Shown in pieces: positions 53,521-60,661 of a stretch of DNA of 64,000 nucleotides. Source of the DNA: Spirosoma sp. KUDC1026 (GTDB lineage Bacteria; Bacteroidota; Bacteroidia; Cytophagales; Spirosomataceae); contig NZ_CP056032.1 of NCBI RefSeq assembly GCF_013375035.1, positions 1,348,001 through 1,412,000 of the forward strand, in the 5' to 3' direction. A program made the translations under genes and the position numbers. Under the pieces are notes generated by a model. That model had not been told where the DNA came from and searched no databases. It saw only the letters and a program-made list of their open reading frames with translations. The first letter of the stretch is position 1; each line of letters begins with the position of its first letter.

Positions 53521-53568
53521 CTGGTCGCTAGAACTTTGTTCTGTTAATTTTTTAAAACAACACTACTC

Positions 53569-54051
53569 ATGAACACCTTCTTTCGATCAATCACTCAACC
53601 GGGCGCAGGCCAATTAATGGCTCCGCCTTTCGTAGCGCAACCGTATGCAGCCCCAGCGCTTGCTGCTGCACCAGCCAACGACCGATCGGCCCGGCGCGCT
53701 ACGTTGTCGGCGCAGCAACTGCTGGATATAGAAGTCGGCTTGTTTCTGCTGTCGCAGCTGCTTCCCACGGCCTCTCCCGATGTGCTGCCAAGCCTGCTTA
53801 CCGACAAAGCCAGTTCGTTTCTGGAGCGCCCCACCTGGACACCCCGACAGCATAAGCTGCTGAACCGGGGCCGGATGCTCCTGGCGCACGTTCGCCAAAA
53901 CACCGTCTGGGCGGCTCTGCTTGACGCGTACGTAGCCGTACCCGAGCGCTTGCAGGCGTATGATATCAGTACCGACCGCAGCCGCTTCCGGGAGAAGTCA
54001 GTCGGTTTTTTTCGCAACCGAATTTTCACGCTCAAACAAATGGTAGGCTGA
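53569..54051 (+). CDS. unrecognised small protein, paralogue A of the WYL-linked cluster
   Basis: A 160-residue soluble protein with an Ala/Pro-rich N-terminus (PYAAPALAAAPANDRSARRA) and a mainly helical core (LLDIEVGLFLLSQLLPTASP; RPTWTPRQHKLLNRGRMLLA). The core aligns over about 100 residues with the product of 54439 (EVGLFLLSQLLP versus ELGLYLLAELLP; WTPRQHKLLNRGRMLL versus WSPRQHRALNRARALL). No known domain recognised. It and its two followers share the start context ctactcATGAAC. Transcription is presumably controlled from site 1. Confidence 0.75.
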   Translation: MNTFFRSITQPGAGQLMAPPFVAQPYAAPALAAAPANDRSARRATLSAQQLLDIEVGLFLLSQLLPTASPDVLPSLLTDKASSFLERPTWTPRQHKLLNRGRMLLAHVRQNTVWAALLDAYVAVPERLQAYDISTDRSRFREKSVGFFRNRIFTLKQMVG

Positions 54052-54069
54052 TACCCTCCTGACTTACTC

Positions 54070-54327
54070 ATGAACGCGAAAAAGAAAGCAACCCCGCAAA
54101 TTACACCATCGGCCGTACGGCAGGCAGCTACTGCGCTGATTCAGGCTGAAGGCAGTACAACGACGATTACGGTCAGTCAGTTTCTGCGGAATCGCGGGTA
54201 TTGGTCGTACCAGTCCGAACTGGTTAGCTGGCTGGCCGATGCTGCCGCCGAAGAGGGCTGGACGGTTACGGATAACGGCATGTTTCGGGTGTACAGCCTG
54301 CCAACGTACACGGCCGTAGCGCACTAA
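54070..54327 (+). CDS. unrecognised 85-residue protein, possible winged helix
   Basis: Lies 18 bp after paralogue A. A basic N-terminus (MNAKKKATPQITPSAVRQAA) is followed by two helices and a strand pair (TVSQFLRNRGYWSYQSELVS; AAAEEGWTVTDNGMFRVYSL). The predicted alternation suggests a small winged-helix DNA-binding fold, but this is a guess by eye. It is probably cotranscribed with paralogue A. A short inverted repeat (CTGATCC/GGATCAG, 54340-54369) follows its stop. Confidence 0.65.
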   Translation: MNAKKKATPQITPSAVRQAATALIQAEGSTTTITVSQFLRNRGYWSYQSELVSWLADAAAEEGWTVTDNGMFRVYSLPTYTAVAH

Positions 54328-54374
54328 AGAATCCACTGGCTGATCCAAAAAAATAAATTTTCGGATCAGCGCAG

Positions 54375-54411
54375 AACGTAAAAACGTTACGTTCTGTGGG
54401 ATGTAATTTTG
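54375..54411 (+). promoter_or_regulatory. candidate WYL operator site 2 and promoter
   Basis: AACGTAA (54375-54381) and TTACGTT (54387-54393) form a perfect 7-bp inverted repeat with a 5-base spacer, matching site 1. A -7 element TAATTTTG lies at 54404-54411, so the repeat covers the -33 region. The ATG of paralogue B is at 54439. Confidence 0.65.
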
Positions 54412-54438
54412 ATTTGAACAACGAACAACAACCTACTA

Positions 54439-54900
54439 ATGAACGCTGTATTAACCTCCGCCTATCCTACTGCTCGCCCGGCTCTACACGGTCTGCTGAA
54501 CTGGCAGGAGCCGCTGGCAACCCGGTTACGCCATCGCCATGCCCTGCCGGGTATGGTGGCTAACCGGATGCTGAACGTCGAGCTGGGGTTGTATCTACTA
54601 GCCGAGCTGCTGCCACTTTGCCCACCTCACTCGCTTCCTGACCTGCTGAACGGTCAGGGGGGCGCGTACAAGCAACGGCCCATCTGGTCACCCCGTCAGC
54701 ACCGGGCTTTGAACCGGGCTCGCGCGTTGCTGGCTCCCTACCGGGACCGGTCGGTCTGGTATAACGCACTGGACAAGTACGCTACGTTGCCGCCAACGGT
54801 CCGCGCCTTCTCGATCAGCGTCCGCGGTGGCTGGAACCCCGACGTCAGTAGCTACGTCCTGCGCGAGCGGCTTCAACTATTTCAGGGCGCACTGGTGTAG
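54439..54900 (+). CDS. unrecognised small protein, paralogue B of the WYL-linked cluster
   Basis: A 153-residue protein clearly related to the product of 53569 across its central part (MLNVELGLYLLAELLPLCPP; RPIWSPRQHRALNRARALLA; LDKYATLPPTVRAFSISV). N- and C-termini differ. It has its own copy of the inverted repeat and a good -7 element. Its last 84 bp, including the stop, are repeated about 1 kb downstream at 55799-55883 on the far side of a toxin-antitoxin pair. No known family recognised. Confidence 0.75.
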   Translation: MNAVLTSAYPTARPALHGLLNWQEPLATRLRHRHALPGMVANRMLNVELGLYLLAELLPLCPPHSLPDLLNGQGGAYKQRPIWSPRQHRALNRARALLAPYRDRSVWYNALDKYATLPPTVRAFSISVRGGWNPDVSSYVLRERLQLFQGALV

Positions 54901-54901
54901 G
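54817..54901 (+). repeat. 85-bp direct repeat, left copy (3' end of paralogue B)
   Basis: Identical to 55799-55883 at 84 of 85 positions (GTCAGTAGC here, GTCAGCAGC there). It spans the last 28 codons of paralogue B plus one base. Confidence 0.95.
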
Positions 54902-55053
54902 GGAGTGCGTTAGCAATGAAGTGGTAACCGTATATCCATCCTGAGAATAGTTGTGAATGACGGGACTAGGGCGTAAATGATAAAATGCTGACCTTTGTAA
55001 GGCTGTAAGTGAAGAAAATGACTTACAGCCTTACACCATTAGCTGTTAAACAT

Positions 55054-55251
55054 ATGCGTGTTACATTAGAGGTGAAAGATTCTGAATGGGAATTCCTGTC
55101 GTCGCTATTAAAGCGATTTGAGTTTGTTCATATTCAGCGAGCGGAAGAGGCAGAAAAAGCAGACTATACCCATAATGCTCCTACTTTTAAAGCTACTCGG
55201 CTAGATACAAACGGGTTTACATTCAACCGCGGAGAGGCCAATGAGCGCTAG
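55054..55251 (+). CDS. probable antitoxin of a VapBC-like module
   Basis: A 65-residue protein starting MRVTLEVKDSEWEFLSSLLK, then RFEFVHIQ, which resembles small Bacteroidota antitoxins that pair with PIN toxins. I prefer the ATG at 55054; an ATG at 55018 and a GTG at 55009 would add 12-15 residues. Its stop overlaps the start of the toxin gene by 11 bp, the usual coupling for such modules. The DNA around it is more AT-rich than the flanking genes. Confidence 0.75.
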   Translation: MRVTLEVKDSEWEFLSSLLKRFEFVHIQRAEEAEKADYTHNAPTFKATRLDTNGFTFNRGEANER

Positions 55252-55645
55252 CTATTTCGTGGATACGAACGTACTGATTTATTGCTACGCTGTCACCGAA
55301 CCAGATAAGCAACGTAAGGCGTGGCAGGCTGTTGCTTCCGAGGGTAGGCAGATTTCGACGCAGGTTTTGCAGGAGATAGCTAACACATTACGGCGTAAAT
55401 TCAAGAAGGACTGGCTGGAAATTGATACTACGCTTCAGGAGATAGTTAACCAGTTTATTGTTCATAAAAACACGGAATCAACAGTCCGTGATGCCATACG
55501 GCTAGCCAATCGCTACGGCTATTCGTTCTACGATTCATTGATATTAGCAGCCGCGCTGGAATCAGGCTGTTCAGTACTTTACTCAGAAGACATGCAGGCT
55601 GAACAACTTATTGATGGTGTATTAACTATCCGAAATCCGTTCTAG
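55241..55645 (+). CDS. PIN-domain ribonuclease toxin (VapC-like)
   Basis: A 134-residue PIN domain with intact active-site carboxylates: YFVDTNVLIYCY (first Asp), LQEIANTLRRKF (Glu), YDSLILAAALESGCSVLYSE followed by DM (distal Asp cluster). VapC toxins cleave tRNA or rRNA until bound by their antitoxin, encoded immediately upstream. The module lies between two copies of an 85-bp direct repeat, so it appears to be an insertion. Confidence 0.92.
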   Translation: MSASYFVDTNVLIYCYAVTEPDKQRKAWQAVASEGRQISTQVLQEIANTLRRKFKKDWLEIDTTLQEIVNQFIVHKNTESTVRDAIRLANRYGYSFYDSLILAAALESGCSVLYSEDMQAEQLIDGVLTIRNPF

Positions 55646-55798
55646 GATCCAAAGCCTCTTCTATTTCTTTCTAAAGATTGAATCTTTACTGCCAATCGGT
55701 GCTGCATCACTCTGGTGATTTCCAGACTTTCTCTCCATTATGGTCTTGGATTGATGAAGCATCCGATAAATCCTAGAACAATTAAGGGTTGATTAATT

Positions 55799-55883
55799 AG
55801 CGTCCGCGGTGGCTGGAACCCCGACGTCAGCAGCTACGTCCTGCGCGAGCGGCTTCAACTATTTCAGGGCGCACTGGTGTAGG
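55799..55883 (+). repeat. 85-bp direct repeat, right copy
   Basis: Second copy of the 3' end of paralogue B, without the rest of the gene. A terminator-like hairpin follows only this copy, so this is probably the ancestral downstream flank. The stretch 55646-55798 before it shows no gene. Confidence 0.95.
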
Positions 55884-55903
55884 TCAATCTCATGATTTTC
55901 ACA

Positions 55904-55940
55904 AACCCGTCTCTATCGTTTAGGGGCGGGTTATTTTTTA
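55904..55940 (+). terminator. terminator-like hairpin
   Basis: AACCCGTCTC pairs imperfectly with GGGGCGGGTT, followed by ATTTTTTA. It lies 22 bp past the right direct repeat and would have terminated paralogue B before the insertion. Confidence 0.55.
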
Positions 55941-55976
55941 GCAGGCGATAGCTTTCATGCAGTGCTTTAATACTAT

Positions 55977-56897
55977 TTGGGGCAGACAGACTGGAAATGG
56001 TACGATTACTTAAGGCAGCGATCGCCTGAGGATATAAACTTTTGGCGTCCCGGAGGGAACAGTGCGTTCCGAGCGCTTCGTCCAGGCGAACCTTTCTTGC
56101 TTAAACTAAAAATTCCCCATAATGCCATTGGAGGAGTCGGTTTCTACAATGCTCAAAGTCAAATACCACTTTCTACAGCTTGGGACACGTTCCAATGGCG
56201 TAATGGGTTCGATACAATTGACGAATTTCGAACAGCTATTCAATACTACCGTCGAGACAAAGAGCGAAATCCAATTATAGGTTGTATTGCCCTCACTAAT
56301 CCTATATTTTTCAAGAGAGAAGACTGGATAGCAGTTCCAGAAGATTGGAGTACCAATATTGTGCAGGGGAAAACATATACGACCAATAACGCGATAGGCC
56401 TTGCACTCTGGCAACGAGTTGAATCACTGTTGAAGCATTATCTTGACGAGACGCCCGAGATAAACACGTTGCCAAGCGTAGCGGATGATCGGCCAGCATA
56501 TGGAAATCCGGTACTTCGAAAGGTGCGCATTGGGCAGGGGGCTTTTCGGTTATCAGTCATCGACGCTTATCAAAAGCGATGCGCAATAACAGGGGAGAAA
56601 ACATTACCCGTGCTAGAAGCCGCTCATATTCGTCCGTTTGCCGAAGCAGGTCCGAATCGGGTTACAAACGGTTTATTGCTCCGCTCAGACATGCATAAGC
56701 TCTTCGATAATGGCTATATCACGATTACACCTGACTACCGAATTGAGATTAGTCAACGTATTAAGGAAGAATTCAATAACGGCCGAGAATACTACCAGTA
56801 TCATGGGAAAAGTATGTTGGTTCTGCCTGCTGCCGAAATCAATCAGCCTTCGAAGCTGTTTTTAGATTATCACAACCAGACTATTTTTCGACCCTGA
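55977..56897 (+). CDS. HNH endonuclease, probable frameshift at the N-terminus
   Basis: A 306-residue nuclease. The N-terminal half (INFWRPGGNSAFRALRPGEP; FLLKLKIPHNAIGGVGFYNA) is the typical front domain of a family of HNH restriction-like nucleases. The C-terminal half carries the HNH motif: KRCAITGEKTLPVLEAAHIR, NGLLLRSDMHKLFDNGYITI. In this frame the only start is TTG at 55977. An ATG at 55957 in another frame reads MQCFNTIWG; one missing G in the G-run at 55979-55982 would join them as MQCFNTIWGQTDWKWYDYL. It may act in host defence. Nuclease domain secure; start uncertain. Confidence 0.85.
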   Translation: MGQTDWKWYDYLRQRSPEDINFWRPGGNSAFRALRPGEPFLLKLKIPHNAIGGVGFYNAQSQIPLSTAWDTFQWRNGFDTIDEFRTAIQYYRRDKERNPIIGCIALTNPIFFKREDWIAVPEDWSTNIVQGKTYTTNNAIGLALWQRVESLLKHYLDETPEINTLPSVADDRPAYGNPVLRKVRIGQGAFRLSVIDAYQKRCAITGEKTLPVLEAAHIRPFAEAGPNRVTNGLLLRSDMHKLFDNGYITITPDYRIEISQRIKEEFNNGREYYQYHGKSMLVLPAAEINQPSKLFLDYHNQTIFRP

Positions 56898-56996
56898 CTT
56901 CACGAGTTAGCAAAAGTGTTGTTGAACACTGGTTGAATTAAAGCAAGCTTTCTGTCTATAGTCTATCACCGGCATCATTACTGCTCTTCTGTAAAA

Positions 56997-57467
56997 TTAC
57001 CTCGCTAGTCTACCATCCAATGGTAGCGGACGCTGAGCTATGACTTCTATCTGGGCGAACGCTGGATGTAAAGGATGTAACAGCAAGTTGTATGAGGTAT
57101 CGATGATGACGGAGGGAACGGCAATAGCCAAAGAAAACGGTTCGAGAAGCCAGTCAGCCAGGATAGTCTGGGTTTCGGCAAGCGTGCCTGTTCGCCAGTA
57201 AGGTGGTAATCGGTTGGGGGATAGCCAGAAAATCGCGTTGTTAAGTTCGTCGGGTAAACGAATGGTACTAAGCCAGAGTTGAGGCAGTTCTGCCAACGTC
57301 AGTGGAGGTAGATGAACGAGCGTTTCGAGTAGGCACAACTCGGGCGTGCGGCTGGTATACAGAACACCTGTTCCTTTAGGATTCCATCGGCCGCCGTATC
57401 GTTGACTGCCAATAACGGACAAAGGGTCGGTATGATATGGCTCTTTATTAATACGAAAGACTTCCAT
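56997..57467 (-). CDS. RES-domain toxin
   Basis: A 156-residue RES-family toxin. These enzymes attack NAD+ by phosphorolysis or hydrolysis and stop growth. The active-site region is recognisable: IGSQRYGGRWNPKGTGVLYT, then SRTPELCLLETLVHLP (the conserved Arg, Tyr and Glu). Its start lies 6 bp after the stop of the Xre antitoxin gene, the standard order antitoxin then toxin. The length is normal and the frame intact. Confidence 0.93.
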   Translation of the reverse strand: MEVFRINKEPYHTDPLSVIGSQRYGGRWNPKGTGVLYTSRTPELCLLETLVHLPPLTLAELPQLWLSTIRLPDELNNAIFWLSPNRLPPYWRTGTLAETQTILADWLLEPFSLAIAVPSVIIDTSYNLLLHPLHPAFAQIEVIAQRPLPLDGRLAR

Positions 57468-57473
57468 GTCTCT

Positions 57474-58025
57474 TTACCCAACGATGCCCCATTCGATGCG
57501 GCCCAGCACATCATCCACTAACGAAAATCCAGATACCGTATCCAGCACCGCTAATGGCGACTGAGGGATGATTGGGGTAGTTGTTTCAGCCGCCACAGAC
57601 GTAGATGTACGCTCGTACGTCGGCTTAGGCTCCTGAAAATCTCCCATGTCGCGAACTGACGTAAACTGTTGAAATTCAACAGGAATCTCGTGGTATCCTA
57701 GCTCTTGTAAGGGAGTACGTAACCAACGACTCAGTAAGTCAGACCGCCCATCGAATACGGCCAATCCGTGTCGTAGCAGTCGTTCGAGTAACAACAGTCG
57801 TTCACTGGCTGACAGTGTCAGTAGCTCATCGACCTGTTTACCATGTAACCCTCGAACCGACATACCTAAAATATGCGCCATTTCTTTGTCAGTCAAACCA
57901 ACAAGGCTGGCAACCTCATCGACACGACGGCGTAAGACGCCTTCACGAGCCTGTTGAATAAGCTCTGATACAGGGCGCTGATACGTTCTGTTTGCCAATT
58001 TGTGTGGTCGTTGAGAGGTATTCAT
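57474..58025 (-). CDS. Xre/MbcA/ParS-type antitoxin (DUF2384) for the RES toxin
   Basis: A 183-residue antitoxin. The N-terminal Xre-like HTH lies near 20-75 (GVLRRRVDEVASLVGLTDKE; AHILGMSVRGLHGKQVDELL). The DUF2384 toxin-binding domain follows (LSASERLLLLERLLRHGLAV; RWLRTPLQELG). The C-terminus ends VLDTVSGFSLVDDVLGRIEW, the conserved end that plugs the RES active site. A Thr/Pro-rich insert of about 45 residues (FTSVRDMGDFQEPKPTYERT onward) makes it longer than most relatives. It probably represses its own promoter through the palindrome at 58047. Confidence 0.92.
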   Translation of the reverse strand: MNTSQRPHKLANRTYQRPVSELIQQAREGVLRRRVDEVASLVGLTDKEMAHILGMSVRGLHGKQVDELLTLSASERLLLLERLLRHGLAVFDGRSDLLSRWLRTPLQELGYHEIPVEFQQFTSVRDMGDFQEPKPTYERTSTSVAAETTTPIIPQSPLAVLDTVSGFSLVDDVLGRIEWGIVG

Positions 58026-58046
58026 GATTGACTACTAAGAAGTGTG

Positions 58047-58060
58047 GTGCAAATTTGCAC
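58047..58060. promoter_or_regulatory. palindromic operator of the RES/Xre module
   Basis: GTGCAAATTTGCAC is a perfect 14-bp palindrome starting 22 bp upstream of the antitoxin ATG. A half-matching copy, GTAAATTTGCGTG, lies at 58071-58083. Autoregulation by the Xre protein is expected; the specific site is inference. Confidence 0.6.
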
Positions 58061-58248
58061 AATTATAACGGTAAATTTGCGTGACTACATAGTTAATCAC
58101 CAAATGGTTTTCTGACCCAATCCGCCTTCAACCGTTCGGTTAATGATTTTATTTTGAAATAGGTCAATTCTGGGTATGTATTGTACTTGAGGTGAGGCTA
58201 GCAAATCGCCGGAATTAGGAGAGAATAAGCACCGATACATTTTTCACT

Positions 58249-58684
58249 ATGCAAACGCTCGTTAACCCCGCCATCAAACCAATCGCCCGCGATTTCAAAG
58301 CAGCTTTACCTATACGGTAGCCGATTGCGGTAGGTGGTTCTGTATGGGTCGTATGCCCGTGGAGATTGTGACGAAGAGTGGGATATTGATCTAATGTTGA
58401 TCCTGAACGACCGAGACGTTAATACAATCGATGAGGTATTTTCGTTGAGCGATCTTACCCTGGATTCTATGCTTCAGCATGGTAAAGCCCTATCGGCCTT
58501 GCCCGTTTCCAGCCGGAAGTCCCGGAATTCACTGATGACCTGTTTATCAGGAAGGTCGTCGGGAGAGAATTTCTGTAAGAATGCGTTAATTCAGAAATAC
58601 CTCAATCATGCGGGACGAGCCATTGACACGGCCAGTATCCTGTTAGTCAATGAACATAACTTAGCCCTGGCCAATCGCTCCTAG
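58249..58684 (+). pseudogene. decayed MNT nucleotidyltransferase / HEPN toxin-antitoxin pair
   Basis: Pieces of a MntA-type nucleotidyltransferase and of its HEPN partner are scattered over three frames. MQTLVNPAIKPIARDFKAAL (from ATG 58249) stops at TAG 58318. VVLYGSYARGDCDEEWDIDL (the GSYxRG and DxD motifs) continues in another frame behind TAG 58331-58333, where CAG is expected. The C-terminus (PEFTDDLFIRKVVGREFL) is in a third frame. A HEPN start (ATG 58581, then LIQKYLNHAGRAIDTASILL) is shifted and ends after about 35 residues. At least three indels and one nonsense change are needed, so it is non-functional. Confidence 0.8.
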
Positions 58685-58863
58685 TATGCTATCTTTTATT
58701 GTATCTGCGCGTTGTTACTAACTGAAAATAGAACAACGAAAAAGCACAAAGGAGCACGGGTGAAATTTCATGAGCTGTTCGTTAAAAACAGGGTTCTTTC
58801 CTATGGAAGCGGGCCGTATACTGGAGCGTAGTTTCCTACAAGAAAAGAGGGAGCAGGCAGGAG

Positions 58864-59445
58864 CTATTTTTTTACGGCAATGATGATCCCCGTTGACCAG
58901 TTTAGTTTAGTCAGGCTCAGGGTTTCGTCGGCGTCCAGTGTTTCGATCAGCCGGTCAGCTTTGTTGCTGTGGCCCTCGGGCCAGTTAGGCTGGGGCAGCA
59001 TATCGTCGATTAAGTAAATACCGCCCGGCTTGAGCAGGGCCAGCGTTTCGGCCAGATGATGGTACTTGCCCGGCCAGGAATCTGCGAAAATCAGATCGAC
59101 GCTGGCGGGAGCCAGTTGGTTGATAATGTTCTCGCCCTGATCGAGATGGATGGTCAGACGAGGGTCATTGCCCAGATACGTACGGGCCACAGATAGCGGT
59201 TTCTCATCGTTATCGACCGTAATGAGTCGGGCGCCGGTGTCCATACCGGCCAGCATCCAGCAGGCCGACATACCAGTGCCGGTACCCAATTCCAGAAAGA
59301 GCCCACCTGGTTTAGTCGAAACCAGCGTACGTAGCAGAGAGCCGGTCTGTTTGTCGGATGGCTGGCCAAACTGCTGCGCGAGGGTTTCCTGCCAGATGGC
59401 ATCAAACTGGGCGGGCTCGCTGAAATTGGTCTGATCGTTCAACAT
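58864..59445 (-). CDS. O-methyltransferase-like SAM-dependent methyltransferase
   Basis: A 193-residue class I methyltransferase from ATG 59445 (MLNDQTNFSEPAQFDAIWQE). Motif I is GLFLELGTGTGMSACWMLAG, with the acidic ribose-binding end of strand 2 at LITVDNDEKPL. DLIFADSWPGKYHHLAETLA and LLKPGGIYLIDDMLPQPNW follow the O-methyltransferase family 3 pattern. The substrate is unknown. It is a single gene convergent with nothing obvious and followed upstream by the flavoprotein gene on the same strand after 105 bp. Confidence 0.88.
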   Translation of the reverse strand: MLNDQTNFSEPAQFDAIWQETLAQQFGQPSDKQTGSLLRTLVSTKPGGLFLELGTGTGMSACWMLAGMDTGARLITVDNDEKPLSVARTYLGNDPRLTIHLDQGENIINQLAPASVDLIFADSWPGKYHHLAETLALLKPGGIYLIDDMLPQPNWPEGHSNKADRLIETLDADETLSLTKLNWSTGIIIAVKK

Positions 59446-59550
59446 GGGAATACGTGGTTTGAGCGCCAAGCTACGTATTTAGGAGGATGAGTATGAAATT
59501 TTAAGACAGGATTTTACTGTCTTTGAAATCCTGTAATCCTGTCTTAATCC

Positions 59551-60483
59551 CTAAACTGCTGCTGTCAACGCTGTTAGATCCTCTTCGATCATTTCCCGGT
59601 TCAGCATAGCCCCGGCCATACTGCCGCTGGCTACTGCAGCTGCTATCTGCCGCATAGGCGAGCTACAATCTCCGGCGGCATAGATGCCCGGCACGCTGGT
59701 CTGACCGAATGAGGATACCTGAATCAGCCCCGTATCGGTAAGGGTGCAGCCAAGTTGACTGGCCAGATCGGTATGCTGCCGGTTCGGTACGTGGCTGAAA
59801 ATGGCGGTGAGTTCGTGGCGTTCGCCCGACTGAAATCGGAGCGCTTGAAGTTGTCCCTGCTCGTGTTCGACAGCGACTACCGGTTCTTCCACGATGGGAA
59901 CGCCGATCCGGGAGATAAAGCTCCGTTGTTCGGGGGTAAGCTCGGCCGGGCCGTTGGTAAACAGCGTGAGGTTTTTGCTCCAGTGGTAGATAAGCCGGAC
60001 CAGGTGATTCGCTGTCTCACCCCTGGCCAGAATACCCAGCGGCTGACTGTGTACTTCGTAGCCGTGGCAATAGGGACAATGCAGAATTGATCGACCCCAG
60101 CAGTCAGCAAACCCGTCGATGGCTGGCATAAGGTCGTAGACGCCGGTCGCCAGTATCAATTTGCGTGACGTAAACGGCTGACCGCTGGCCGTCTGGATGG
60201 CAAAGCCGCTGGCCGTCTGCGACGCATCAGTAACCAGGTCGGTCTGGAACGTAACGGTTGGATAGGCCAGCGCCTGTTCTTTGGCAATGGCGATCAATTG
60301 AGCGGGCGTTTCACCATCACGGGTCAGAAAACCGTGCGAATGAGGGGTTTGCCGATTGCAGGGCTTGTCGCCGTCAATAATCAGTACGTTCCGGAGTGAG
60401 CGGCCCAGTAACATGGCCGCGCTTAGTCCGGCCGCGCTGCCTCCCACAATAATGACATCGTATTTGCTGGCTGATTGATTCAT
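59551..60483 (-). CDS. thioredoxin reductase-like NAD(P)/FAD-dependent oxidoreductase
   Basis: A 310-residue flavoprotein. FAD site YDVIIVGGSAAGLSAAMLLG at the N-terminus; disulphide-type motif CPYCHGYE near residue 135, in the place of the CATC of thioredoxin reductase; C-terminal GIYAAGDCSSPMRQIAAAVA for the second FAD contact. The CPYCHGYE form is typical of a bacterial and fungal subgroup that includes holomycin/gliotoxin oxidase-like enzymes, so the partner may not be thioredoxin. Divergent from the SDR gene, sharing a 178-bp promoter region. Confidence 0.93.
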   Translation of the reverse strand: MNQSASKYDVIIVGGSAAGLSAAMLLGRSLRNVLIIDGDKPCNRQTPHSHGFLTRDGETPAQLIAIAKEQALAYPTVTFQTDLVTDASQTASGFAIQTASGQPFTSRKLILATGVYDLMPAIDGFADCWGRSILHCPYCHGYEVHSQPLGILARGETANHLVRLIYHWSKNLTLFTNGPAELTPEQRSFISRIGVPIVEEPVVAVEHEQGQLQALRFQSGERHELTAIFSHVPNRQHTDLASQLGCTLTDTGLIQVSSFGQTSVPGIYAAGDCSSPMRQIAAAVASGSMAGAMLNREMIEEDLTALTAAV

Positions 60484-60661
60484 GAGCCGGTAGAAATTGG
60501 TAGCAGAGAGAAAACGTGAAAACTATAAATGCAACTATGTTGCAAAATATAAAGTTCACTCACTTTTCTGCCGGACTGGTCTTTTGTCAAAAGGTATGCG
60601 TTAACAAAACAGATATTCTGAGGTTGGTCAAGTAGCTATCTGGCATAAATCAACAGATCCT

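Noticed and set aside
52541..53572. 343-codon plus-strand frame opposite the WYL regulator
   Set aside because: The WYL protein on the other strand has clear HTH and WYL motifs; this frame is a shadow running through both genes' spacer.
54340..54369. CTGATCC...GGATCAG hairpin as a terminator
   Set aside because: Only 7-bp arms, an A/T-rich 16-base loop and no T-run; mentioned with the upstream gene but not listed as a terminator.
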